From NCBI GenBank assembly GCA_946539765.1, contig CAMNHO010000005.1:65754-129753 (forward strand): 64,000 nucleotides of DNA, read 5' to 3'. Of this stretch, positions 52,580 to 60,773 are shown in pieces (positions within the stretch are counted from its first letter, which is position 1; each line of letters begins with the position of its first letter). The notes under the pieces were generated by a model, which saw only the letters and a program-made list of their open reading frames with translations, searched no databases and was not told the DNA's origin. This DNA comes from UBA4312 sp002394635 (GTDB lineage: Bacteria; Bacillota_I; Bacilli_A; Erysipelotrichales; Erysipelotrichaceae). A program made the position numbers and the translations under genes.

Positions 52580-53078
52580 ATCGATTCTTATTCGCTTTCA
52601 GCTTGGTTTCAATCAATTGAATACACTCCTGACTGGTCCCCTGTACAAAGCCATCCTTCATGATCGGGAAAAAGACATTGTTATCCATGTTCAATAGAAT
52701 ACATGTTTTGGATTGTGCCACCTTATCAATGGCATGCCAGTCAATCTTTTTATAGGTATCTCCGATCTGTACTTCCACATACTCTCCCAAGGTAATTCTT
52801 GTTTTGGGAGCATCTGGATATAACAGACGGATCCTTTTCTTTTCCGAACGGATCAGACGTCGTTCCCGAATGAAAAAGACCACATAAATAGCTACCACCA
52901 GGATGGCCATCATAAACAGGAATAAGGTATGAAGAAATAACAGGAACAATAGAAAATAAAATCCCACAAAAAGGAAGGCACCAATAAAATACCATTTATT
53001 CATTTTACGGCAAAAAAGGCGGGTAGATTGTTCAACCACGTCCATGGTATATACGTATTCATTAATGATAGTCTGCAT
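52578..53078 (-). CDS. YcxB-like membrane protein
   Basis: The 166-residue protein has two closely spaced hydrophobic helices (about 29-69) and a C-terminal YcxB-like domain with YKKIDWHAIDKVAQSKTCILL. Function unknown. It resembles the protein at 28324 in layout but the sequences are quite different. The ATG is six bases after a -10 box, with only AAGG next to it, so it may be read without a leader. Confidence 0.75.
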   Translation of the reverse strand: MQTIINEYVYTMDVVEQSTRLFCRKMNKWYFIGAFLFVGFYFLLFLLFLHTLFLFMMAILVVAIYVVFFIRERRLIRSEKKRIRLLYPDAPKTRITLGEYVEVQIGDTYKKIDWHAIDKVAQSKTCILLNMDNNVFFPIMKDGFVQGTSQECIQLIETKLKANKNR

Positions 53079-53084
53079 ACCTTG

Positions 53085-53113
53085 AGATTACTCTTTCTAA
53101 ACCTATTTCGCAA
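53085..53113 (-). promoter_or_regulatory. Promoter of the YcxB-like gene (likely leaderless)
   Basis: On the minus strand TTGCGA (53113-53108), 17 bases, TAATCT (53090-53085), six bases, then ATG at 53078. Confidence 0.6.
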
Positions 53114-53123
53114 GCTGAATCTG

Positions 53124-53132
53124 TGATAAGAT
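53124..53132 (+). promoter_or_regulatory. Extended -10 of the SGNH hydrolase gene (likely leaderless)
   Basis: TGATAAGAT is followed by six bases and the ATG at 53139. It overlaps the divergent promoter region of the YcxB-like gene. Confidence 0.55.
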
Positions 53133-53138
53133 AGTACT

Positions 53139-53663
53139 ATGAAAACCATCCTATTCTATGGAGATTCCAACACCTATGGCTTTGATCCGAGAGGCTGGTT
53201 CAGCGAACGGTATGACCGACCTTGGCCTATGATCCTCCAAGCATCTTTGGATACCTGGAACATATTGAGCGATGGGTTGAACGGACGAACGGTACCGGAC
53301 GATCTGACATGGGTCAAACGGGATCTGGAACAAGATATCGATATCTTTGCGGTCATGCTGGGAACCAATGACATCTATTGCGGCTATTCTTTGGAAAAGA
53401 TCCTGGATCGCATGAAAAAACTATGCACCTACGCAAAAAAACATGCCCATGTCCTGCTCATGACGCCACCGGCGATGATGTTTGAACAAGAGCGTATGGC
53501 TGAACTGAATACAATGTATCAACAGTTAGCCGACGAGATGGACCTGTCCTTTCTGGATACCTCACAATGGGAGATTGACTTGGCATATGATGGTGTTCAT
53601 TTCTCTGAAAAAGGCCATGAACAGTTTGCACAGTATATGCAAGCGTACCTGGAAACCATATAA
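53139..53663 (+). CDS. SGNH/GDSL hydrolase
   Basis: The 174-residue esterase-like protein has block I YGDSNTYG (nucleophile Ser10), the Gly region, block III GTNDIY, and the Asp-His pair in YDGVHFSEKGH. It should hydrolyse an ester bond in a small molecule or cell-envelope component. No signal peptide is present, so it is cytoplasmic. No ribosome site is seen. Confidence 0.9.
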   Translation: MKTILFYGDSNTYGFDPRGWFSERYDRPWPMILQASLDTWNILSDGLNGRTVPDDLTWVKRDLEQDIDIFAVMLGTNDIYCGYSLEKILDRMKKLCTYAKKHAHVLLMTPPAMMFEQERMAELNTMYQQLADEMDLSFLDTSQWEIDLAYDGVHFSEKGHEQFAQYMQAYLETI

Positions 53664-53688
53664 AAATGCGGGAATTCCCGCATTTTTT
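53662..53688. terminator. Bidirectional terminator
   Basis: AAATGCGGG, AATT loop, CCCGCATTT between the convergent hydrolase and exporter genes. Confidence 0.9.
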
Positions 53689-55324
53689 ACATTTCATGCA
53701 CTGTATCGGCAATCCGTACGGTTGATTTCCGATGGGAAACCAACACCACTGTTTTTCCCTTGGATTGCGCCTGTAACGATTTTAAAATAATTGCTTCATT
53801 TAAGCTATCCAAATTACTGGTCGGTTCATCCAGCAGAACAAATGGAGCATCGTGCAAAAAAGCACGAGCCAGTCCGATCCTCTGTTTCTCTCCACCGGAT
53901 AATGTATCCCCCAGTTCCCCCACCTGGGTCTGATATCCTTGTGGCAGCGTTTGGATAAAATCATGAATGGCGGCCTTTTTACAGGCTTCTTCGATTTCCT
54001 GATCCGTAGCATCCAGCTTGGCAATACGGATGTTGTTGGCAATCGTATCTTTGAACAGCTGTGTTTCCTGGGTCATATAGCTTTCCATATCCCGCAGGTT
54101 TGCGGTATTGATATTGCGAATATCGGTATTAGATATCTGAATGGATCCTTTATTAACCTCCCAGAAACGCATCAGCAATTTCAATAAGGTCGATTTCCCA
54201 CAACCGCTTTTTCCGACAATGCCGGTGATCTTATTCTTTTCAAAAGTCATGGAATAGTTCGATAAAACCTCCTGTCCTCCATAAGAGAATGTGACATTCT
54301 GGCACTCAGCACCTTCAAACGCTTTCGTTTCCTTGCCGACAATATCTTCTGTTTCCGGTGTTTCCTCAAGAATATCCAGAACTCTGGAAGCCGAAGCTAT
54401 GGTGCTTTGAAGCGTGGTTCCCAGATTAGCCAAGGCCACAACCGGTCCAAAGGAAGACATCATCGCAATGACAGGAATCACAAAGCCGGACAATCCGACT
54501 TCGCCTTTATTGTACAAAGAGGTAGCCACCAACAACATGCCGATATCAAAGACCAGGATAAAGGTATTGGTCAAAGCCAAATTGAATCCCGTCAGATGAC
54601 TAAGCTTTCCCTGGTTTTGGATCAGCCGGTCTGTTTTTTCGTTCATTCCCTGCATCCGTTCCGATCCATTTTGATATTGGGCTGTTTCATCGATACCTCG
54701 TATATTTTCCAATACATAGGAAGCCAGATCCCCGGCCTGATGGCGGATCTGATCCCCGGTATCTTTGGTGTGTTTTGAAATGATAAGGGGTAAAAGGATC
54801 CCAACACAAAGGTAAGCAAAGAAGGCTAACATACCCATTTCATAATGATACAAGCTGATAAAAACAGTCATGACCAGTTCCACAACGATGGCAATACAGA
54901 TTGGTGAGATCGTGTGGGCATAGAAGACTTCCAACAATTCAACGTCAGAAGTAATCAGATTGATCAGATCGCCCTTATCTCGTCCTTCCAGCTTCGCCGG
55001 ACTTAATCGGCGTAAGGCCTGGAATACGTGATCCCGAATGATGGCTAATAAGGTGAAGGCAATGTAATGGTTTGTCTTTTGTTCGATATAACGCAATACC
55101 GCTCGTATCAACGCAAAGAAGATCAACAATGTCCAGATCAGCCCTAATGGAAAGGCACTTTGTCCCAGACCGCTTAAGATGGCATAACCGCCCAAGATCG
55201 GAATAAACTGAACAGCCAAATACGCCAGGCTGCCACAACAAACTGCCAATACCATATGTTTCTTTAAAGGTTCCACCAGCTTCAACATCTGAAGCAGCGT
55301 TCCAGCCTTACTTCGTTTTTTCAT
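53687..55324 (-). CDS. cydC: CydC-like ABC exporter subunit
   Basis: The 545-residue protein is a half-transporter with six membrane helices (to about residue 300) and an ATPase domain with Walker A GKSGCGKST, signature LSGGEKQRIGLARAF and Walker B FVLLDEPTSNLD. CydDC exports cysteine or glutathione, or handles heme, for cytochrome bd assembly. No cydAB is in the window. AAGGAG sets the start at 55324, overlapping cydD by 17 bases; a 50-residue extension is rejected. Confidence 0.85.
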   Translation of the reverse strand: MKKRSKAGTLLQMLKLVEPLKKHMVLAVCCGSLAYLAVQFIPILGGYAILSGLGQSAFPLGLIWTLLIFFALIRAVLRYIEQKTNHYIAFTLLAIIRDHVFQALRRLSPAKLEGRDKGDLINLITSDVELLEVFYAHTISPICIAIVVELVMTVFISLYHYEMGMLAFFAYLCVGILLPLIISKHTKDTGDQIRHQAGDLASYVLENIRGIDETAQYQNGSERMQGMNEKTDRLIQNQGKLSHLTGFNLALTNTFILVFDIGMLLVATSLYNKGEVGLSGFVIPVIAMMSSFGPVVALANLGTTLQSTIASASRVLDILEETPETEDIVGKETKAFEGAECQNVTFSYGGQEVLSNYSMTFEKNKITGIVGKSGCGKSTLLKLLMRFWEVNKGSIQISNTDIRNINTANLRDMESYMTQETQLFKDTIANNIRIAKLDATDQEIEEACKKAAIHDFIQTLPQGYQTQVGELGDTLSGGEKQRIGLARAFLHDAPFVLLDEPTSNLDSLNEAIILKSLQAQSKGKTVVLVSHRKSTVRIADTVHEM

Positions 55325-57056
55325 CGCCGGTCTCCTTTCCAAACTGCTCCAATGCTTGTTGTGTCTTCCACAAAGTGGCATAGGCACCTTTCTTTTCCAA
55401 TAGTTCATTATGGGTTCCGGATTGGACCACAGATCCATTGTCCACCACATAGATGCGGTCAGCCTCAACGACATTGGCCAGACGATGTGTGATCATGATT
55501 ACGGTTTTTGTCTTTGCCAGCTGATGGATCTGTTCAAGGATTGCCGCTTCACTTTCCATATCGATGTTGCTGGTGGCTTCATCAAAGATATAAATCTGTG
55601 AATCATGCAAAATAGCCCGTGCCAAGGCCAATCTTTGTTTCTGACCACCAGACAAATTCCCCGCATTTTCCAGCAGTAATGTATCCAATCCTTGCTCTTC
55701 TTTTAAGAATTCAGCCAAGGCACATTGTTCCAACACATCCCATAGTTTTTGTTCATCTGCTTTAGCTGCCACCATAAGATTTTCTCGGATAGTCCCTTTA
55801 AAGAAGAAGCTGTTGGTTCCTACATACGTCATTTCCTTCATTCGGCTTTGTTCGGAAATTGTATCTGTCTCTTTGCCATCGATAGTCAATGATCCTTGAT
55901 CAACAGATTGTCTTCCCATCAGTAACGACGCTATCGTAGATTTCCCGCTACCGCTTTCTCCGACAATGCCGATGAATTCCTGTTTTCCGACCGTCAAGGA
56001 AATCCCATGTAATATTTCACGCTCAGGTTCATACGCAAAATGGACATCCTTCATTTCGATCTTGGAAATCGAAGAAGACAAACTCTCCGTTTTTTCCTTT
56101 GGTTCTTCCAGCTTCAGAAACTGAAAGATCTTATCGCTGGCTGCCATTCCGTTCATCGCTACATGGAAGTAGCTGCCCAGTCTTCGCATCGGCAAGAAGA
56201 AATCAGCCGACAACAAGATCATAAAGATACAATTAGCCAGTCCAACATTTCCTCGTACAAAGCCACGGGTTGCCAGAAGGATCCCTATAGCAGCCCCTCC
56301 ATACGCAAAGAAGTCCATAATGATGATGGAATTTAACTGCATGGTCAGCACTTTCATCGTCACAAAGCGGAAATGTTCAGATTCTTCATTCATTTGTTCA
56401 TTTTTATAGGCATCGGCCTGATAGGTTTTCAGGGTGGTCATCCCCTGCAGATTCTCTAGGAAGGTACTTCCCAGCTGTTCATACTGGCTCCAGTACTTTG
56501 CTAACAGCTTTTTGGCAATCTTCTGTACCATCATGATCGCTCCCGGAATCAATGGCACACAGATCATCAGTACAATGGCTGTGGACCAGCTGCCGGCCAG
56601 TCCAAACAGAAAAAACAAGGTGATCGGTGCCAGAAACGCATAGAAAAATTGTGGGACATACTGACCGAAATAGCTTTCTAGCTGATCGACCCCTTCCACC
56701 GATTCTTGTACGATCTGGGCCGTGCTCACATGTTTTTGATAACCACTGCCCAGCTTCAACAGCTTTTCGTAGATCATTTGACGCATTTTCTTCTTTACGG
56801 TTTTGGATGCCATATAACTCATCTTTACGGCACCCTGTGTAGTAAAAAAGCGCACGACAACGGTCACACAGATTCCCAGGATCAGCGGTACCAAATCCGA
56901 TGTGCTCCAGCCCCGGTAATAAAAATGACCGATCGCATACGCAATCAAGTAGATCATTATCGCATTCATAAACAGTTCCAGCCATTGAAACAATATATTG
57001 CCGACAATATACTGTTTGCTCTCCGGACACAGTTCCATCAATCGTTTATCAAACAT
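55308..57056 (-). CDS. cydD: CydD-like ABC exporter subunit
   Basis: The 582-residue half-transporter has six membrane helices followed by an ATPase domain: Walker A GESGSGKST, signature LSGGQKQRLALARAIL, Walker B IYIFDEATSN. It pairs with the CydC-like protein downstream. Assignment to CydD rests on order and overall pattern; another ABC exporter family is possible. Confidence 0.83.
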   Translation of the reverse strand: MFDKRLMELCPESKQYIVGNILFQWLELFMNAIMIYLIAYAIGHFYYRGWSTSDLVPLILGICVTVVVRFFTTQGAVKMSYMASKTVKKKMRQMIYEKLLKLGSGYQKHVSTAQIVQESVEGVDQLESYFGQYVPQFFYAFLAPITLFFLFGLAGSWSTAIVLMICVPLIPGAIMMVQKIAKKLLAKYWSQYEQLGSTFLENLQGMTTLKTYQADAYKNEQMNEESEHFRFVTMKVLTMQLNSIIIMDFFAYGGAAIGILLATRGFVRGNVGLANCIFMILLSADFFLPMRRLGSYFHVAMNGMAASDKIFQFLKLEEPKEKTESLSSSISKIEMKDVHFAYEPEREILHGISLTVGKQEFIGIVGESGSGKSTIASLLMGRQSVDQGSLTIDGKETDTISEQSRMKEMTYVGTNSFFFKGTIRENLMVAAKADEQKLWDVLEQCALAEFLKEEQGLDTLLLENAGNLSGGQKQRLALARAILHDSQIYIFDEATSNIDMESEAAILEQIHQLAKTKTVIMITHRLANVVEADRIYVVDNGSVVQSGTHNELLEKKGAYATLWKTQQALEQFGKETGDEKTK

Positions 57057-57174
57057 AGAAATCCTCCATTAAAAACATCTTATTTAATTAGAATATCACA
57101 ATTATGTATAATTAACTTTTTTAAATTCCATTTAAGGTTATCTTCTTACTATGAATAACAGAAAGGAAGTATCT

Positions 57175-59508
57175 ATGAAAAAGAAAAGAATTAACACTTG
57201 GACTACAGCCACCGCTTTTGGTATAACCATTGGCGCAGCAGCTACTATTACACCGATCTTTGCGGAAGACCTTTTATTGCAGGAATCGGTAGAATTTACA
57301 GAAACAAATACGGAAGACCTGTTGAATACAGATGCCTATCAAATAGAAAAGACTACGGAGCCCGAAGAAACCGAGGCTTCGGTTGTGAATGCACAGACAA
57401 TTGCTCAACCGGATACAACAGAGGATAGCGAGTTGGAAGAGGAATCCATCCAACCGGAAGAAACAACAACAGATCAAACAGATGAACTAACCGAACAAGC
57501 ACAGGAAACAGCCGATGACGAGGTCCTCGTAACACAATCCGAAGAAAGCTTAATCGACTCGTCAGCCGTTGATGCGACATTTACATTCTCGGATACAGCC
57601 ATTGAAAGTTCTACCGATACATCCGAAGGCTTTACGATAGATAACACGATCTTAACGATTACGCAAAATGGCTCCTACAAGATTACCGGTATGTGCCAGG
57701 AAGGTTCCATCGTTGTCGCAAAAGGATTGGATGAAGTGACTTTGATTCTGGAAAATCTGGATCTGAGCTGCAGCACATCCGCCCCGGTCGTTGTCAAAAA
57801 AGGAAGTACCGTGTATGTATATATCCAGGGAACTGTCAATCTGACAGATAACGAAGATGCCGATACAGAAGCGACAAACGAGGATTTCGAAGGGGCTTGT
57901 ATCAAGGTCAAAAGTAACTCTACATTGGTCATTGACGGAGATGGCACTTTGAACATCGATGCTTCCGGATGTAAAAACGGCATCAAAGGAGCCTCCAATG
58001 CCACAGTAATCATCAATGGGGCCACGATCAACGTGACCGCTGCCAACAATGCGATTGCCAGCGATGGCCAGTTATTCATCAACGGCGGTACGTTCAACGT
58101 TCAATCTGAAGGCGATGGCCTTAAATCCTCACCAGACCAAGAGGATACAGAGTCGTTAGGTACCATTACGATTACAGACGGTACGTTTGTGATCTCTTCC
58201 GGGGAAGATGCCATTCAGGCAGCCGGAAACCTGACGATTACCGGTGGTACCTTTACCATCGCAGCCGGTGATGATGCCATAACCAGCGATACCGTCACAA
58301 CCATTGGAACCAAAGGATCTGATACCGGTCCTTCCATTCTGGTTACAACGTGTGAAGAAGGCATCGAAGGTGCCAGTGTATTCCTGTATTCCGGGGATGC
58401 GACCATTACATCCAACGACGATGGTATCAATGCCGCAAATAGCGATCTGACAAACTATACCTATACGATCGATATTTCCGGCGGAACCTGGACCCTTAAC
58501 ACAAACGGAGACGGTCTGGATTCCAATGCGAATATCTCTATGACCGGTGGGCAAGTGGTTTTATATGGACCGGAAGGAGGCGGCAATTCCGCTATTGACT
58601 ATGATGGAACCGGCACCTTTACCGGTGGTGAAATCTTTGCGACCGGCTATAACGATATGGCTCAAACACTCAACGGCACTGGCCTTGTCTTTCAGAATCT
58701 GTCTTTCACTAAAGGTCAAACTATCTCTATCGTAGACAACCAGGGCCAGGTTTTATTTACCACAACCGCGCAGAAAAGCGCCAACTGGATCTATTATGCC
58801 AATGATGCCCTGCTTGCCGGCGAAACCTATACTTGTCTGATCGATGGGCGTGTAGTCGGAACCAGTACAGCCGGTCAACAAAGTACCATGGGGCCCGGGG
58901 CAATGCCACGACAACCTCAAGGAATGATGCCAACAAATACAGGTACAGAAGGTATGATGTTTCCCGATGGTCCTTTCCAGCCGCAAACAGACCCTTCAGA
59001 ATTTCCAGGCAGCCAACCTATGAATCAGGAATCCACATTCTATCCGGTCTTCGACCAAGGAATGCCGGGACAACCTCAAGGAATGATGCCAACAAATACA
59101 GGTGCATTCCAGCCACAAGAGACTACACAAACGGATCAAACTGTCTTCCCGGCCAGCGAATGGACAGATCAGGAAAACGTAAACGTCGACTCCAATCCGA
59201 CTACGGAAACGACAGATATTGATTTTAGCGGATCGTCAGCAAAGCAACCGACTACACTCTCTGTATATAAACATGCGATACAAGAAGATACAACTGCACA
59301 GTTAGAAAACGTATTAGAACGGATTTCCAAACAAAAGGAGAAGATCGACGAAACCGTTACAGAACAAGCATCTCCTGTTGCTACCGCCGCTAAGAGCTAT
59401 GGATCTTATTTGCCTTCAGTGGCCACAATAGGAGCAGCTCTGACCATAGGCTCTGCGCTTTATCGCAAGAAAAGAAAACATATACCAGAAAACAAGGCCG
59501 TATCTTAG
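57175..59508 (+). CDS. Surface beta-helix carbohydrate-binding protein (Cthe_2159-like)
   Basis: The 777-residue protein has a signal peptide (cut near Ala30), a Thr/Glu-rich spacer (about 31-135), a right-handed beta-helix of the PF14262 type (about 135-560, many GTF, GGTF and GDG turns), a Met/Pro/Gln-rich linker with an 11-residue repeat (QPQGMMPTNTG twice) and a C-terminal helix (PSVATIGAALTIGSALYRKKRKH). The end is like a sorting signal but has LPSVA instead of LPxTG. The family binds carbohydrates, perhaps with calcium. AAAGGAAG sets the start. Confidence 0.85.
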   Translation: MKKKRINTWTTATAFGITIGAAATITPIFAEDLLLQESVEFTETNTEDLLNTDAYQIEKTTEPEETEASVVNAQTIAQPDTTEDSELEEESIQPEETTTDQTDELTEQAQETADDEVLVTQSEESLIDSSAVDATFTFSDTAIESSTDTSEGFTIDNTILTITQNGSYKITGMCQEGSIVVAKGLDEVTLILENLDLSCSTSAPVVVKKGSTVYVYIQGTVNLTDNEDADTEATNEDFEGACIKVKSNSTLVIDGDGTLNIDASGCKNGIKGASNATVIINGATINVTAANNAIASDGQLFINGGTFNVQSEGDGLKSSPDQEDTESLGTITITDGTFVISSGEDAIQAAGNLTITGGTFTIAAGDDAITSDTVTTIGTKGSDTGPSILVTTCEEGIEGASVFLYSGDATITSNDDGINAANSDLTNYTYTIDISGGTWTLNTNGDGLDSNANISMTGGQVVLYGPEGGGNSAIDYDGTGTFTGGEIFATGYNDMAQTLNGTGLVFQNLSFTKGQTISIVDNQGQVLFTTTAQKSANWIYYANDALLAGETYTCLIDGRVVGTSTAGQQSTMGPGAMPRQPQGMMPTNTGTEGMMFPDGPFQPQTDPSEFPGSQPMNQESTFYPVFDQGMPGQPQGMMPTNTGAFQPQETTQTDQTVFPASEWTDQENVNVDSNPTTETTDIDFSGSSAKQPTTLSVYKHAIQEDTTAQLENVLERISKQKEKIDETVTEQASPVATAAKSYGSYLPSVATIGAALTIGSALYRKKRKHIPENKAVS
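58911..58944 (+). repeat. 34-bp direct repeat, copy 1
   Basis: Identical over 34 bases to 59070-59103; each copy encodes QPQGMMPTNTG in the linker of the beta-helix protein. Confidence 0.9.
59070..59103 (+). repeat. 34-bp direct repeat, copy 2
   Basis: Second copy, 159 bases after the first. The identical bases suggest a recent tandem duplication or slippage inside the gene. Confidence 0.9.
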
Positions 59509-59520
59509 CGATACGACCTT
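59494..59520. terminator. Bidirectional terminator
   Basis: An 11-bp stem with one mismatch (AAGGCCGTATC / GATACGACCTT) is followed by TTCTTCTT. It covers the stop of the beta-helix gene and faces the ACT gene. Confidence 0.75.
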
Positions 59521-59526
59521 TTCTTC

Positions 59527-59940
59527 TTAATCAACTTCTTCAATTACCGTAAATCCTTTGTTGCGCAAGCAGTTTTCTACTGCGTCTCTGTCTTCCACGT
59601 TGATCACAAAGACCGGTTTTGCACTCTTTCTTCCGAATGTCAGATAGATGTAGTCAATATTGATATAACTTTTTTTCAGTTCGGTCAACAGCTTGGACAG
59701 ACTACCGACTTTATCATCCATTTCTACCCCGATAACTTCCCGGGTCTGACATAAATAGCCGGCCTCCTTTAATAAAGACAACGCTTTATCGGTATCCGAA
59801 ACAATCAGGCGCATAACACCATACTCTCCGGCATCAATGGTCACAAAGCCGAATATATTGATGTTTCCTTTGGCCATGACTGCCGTAATAGCTTGTAGCA
59901 TTCCTTGCCGGTTTTCCGCAACCACTGAAATCTGCTTCAT
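59527..59940 (-). CDS. Tandem ACT-domain protein
   Basis: The 137-residue protein consists of two ACT domains (about 1-66 and 67-137), with QGMLQAITAVMAKGNINIFGF and KVGSLSKLLTELKKSYINI. ACT domains bind amino acids; such stand-alone pairs are regulators. GAAGGGGGAG sets the start at 59940. It is near no amino acid operon, so its partner is unclear. Confidence 0.85.
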   Translation of the reverse strand: MKQISVVAENRQGMLQAITAVMAKGNINIFGFVTIDAGEYGVMRLIVSDTDKALSLLKEAGYLCQTREVIGVEMDDKVGSLSKLLTELKKSYINIDYIYLTFGRKSAKPVFVINVEDRDAVENCLRNKGFTVIEEVD

Positions 59941-60002
59941 ATATACTCCCCCTTCAAACACATGGTTACTATACTATAACTTAACTAAATTGTCATGCGG
60001 AA

Positions 60003-60773
60003 TCAGAAGCTGTGGCCACCTCCGGAGAAGCCACCACCTCCTCCGCCGCCTCCGCCTCCGCCGGAGAAACCTCCACCGGAGCTTGAAGAGCCGCTTCCAG
60101 ATGAACGGGTAACGCGTCGATACACATCCAGTCCGGCCGCCGTAATCGCAACCGCCCCTGTAGTCAGCTCAGCTTTTTTTGGAATTGGTGTACTTTGCGT
60201 TTTCTTCCGAGTCTGCCATACGATCATATAGCTTATCAACAAGCCGATGATCAAGGCCAGTAAAATAGCACAGATATAGCGCATCGGCTGGGAAATCGAT
60301 TGCCCTTCCATTAAGTTGATGACCTGTTCCATCGCCTTCGAACAACATGTATAGTAGTCTCCATTCGATGCATAGGTATAGATATTATCGGTAATCAATG
60401 TCGCATAGCTGGCATTGACGGTCTTTTCAATATCTCCTCCGTTATACAGCCAGATTTCCCGATTCGTCATATCAATCAGAAAATACGTTTCACTGGTATG
60501 GTTCAGTTCCGGATGATGATTTTCCGCATATTGTCTTGGCGTTCCATAATTGTACTCTGTCGTTTCAATGACCGCATTTCCATATGCCGTGATCGGCTTC
60601 ATTTCTTCCAACAGCTTTTTTTCTTCCTGTTCTGTCAGTAAATCAGCCCCATCGATCACTTCGCAATGATACCCTGTGGCCGTATTGTTCCAATACATAG
60701 AATCGGCATAGACTAAAGGAAAAGCTGAAAGACATAAGTAGATGGAAAATAAGAGAGTAATCACTTTTTTCAT
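60003..60773 (-). CDS. TPM-domain membrane protein with Gly-rich tail
   Basis: The 256-residue protein has a signal peptide (cut after YA), a TPM domain (about 40-150) with IDMTNREIWLYNGG, one membrane helix (about 171-192) and a Gly/Ser-rich C-terminus. TPM proteins resemble the thylakoid phosphatase and photosystem II repair factors and are common in bacteria, with roles unknown. It overlaps the zinc-ribbon gene by four bases. Confidence 0.82.
   Translation of the reverse strand: MKKVITLLFSIYLCLSAFPLVYADSMYWNNTATGYHCEVIDGADLLTEQEEKKLLEEMKPITAYGNAVIETTEYNYGTPRQYAENHHPELNHTSETYFLIDMTNREIWLYNGGDIEKTVNASYATLITDNIYTYASNGDYYTCCSKAMEQVINLMEGQSISQPMRYICAILLALIIGLLISYMIVWQTRKKTQSTPIPKKAELTTGAVAITAAGLDVYRRVTRSSGSGSSSSGGGFSGGGGGGGGGGGFSGGGHSF

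Noticed and set aside
55325..55474. 50-residue extension of the CydC-like protein
   Set aside because: It reads through the 3' part of cydD in another frame; AAGGAG lies just before the ATG at 55324.
59995..60231. Plus-strand frame with a long proline run opposite the TPM gene
   Set aside because: It is the antisense of the Gly-rich tail, has no ribosome site and lies inside a well supported gene.
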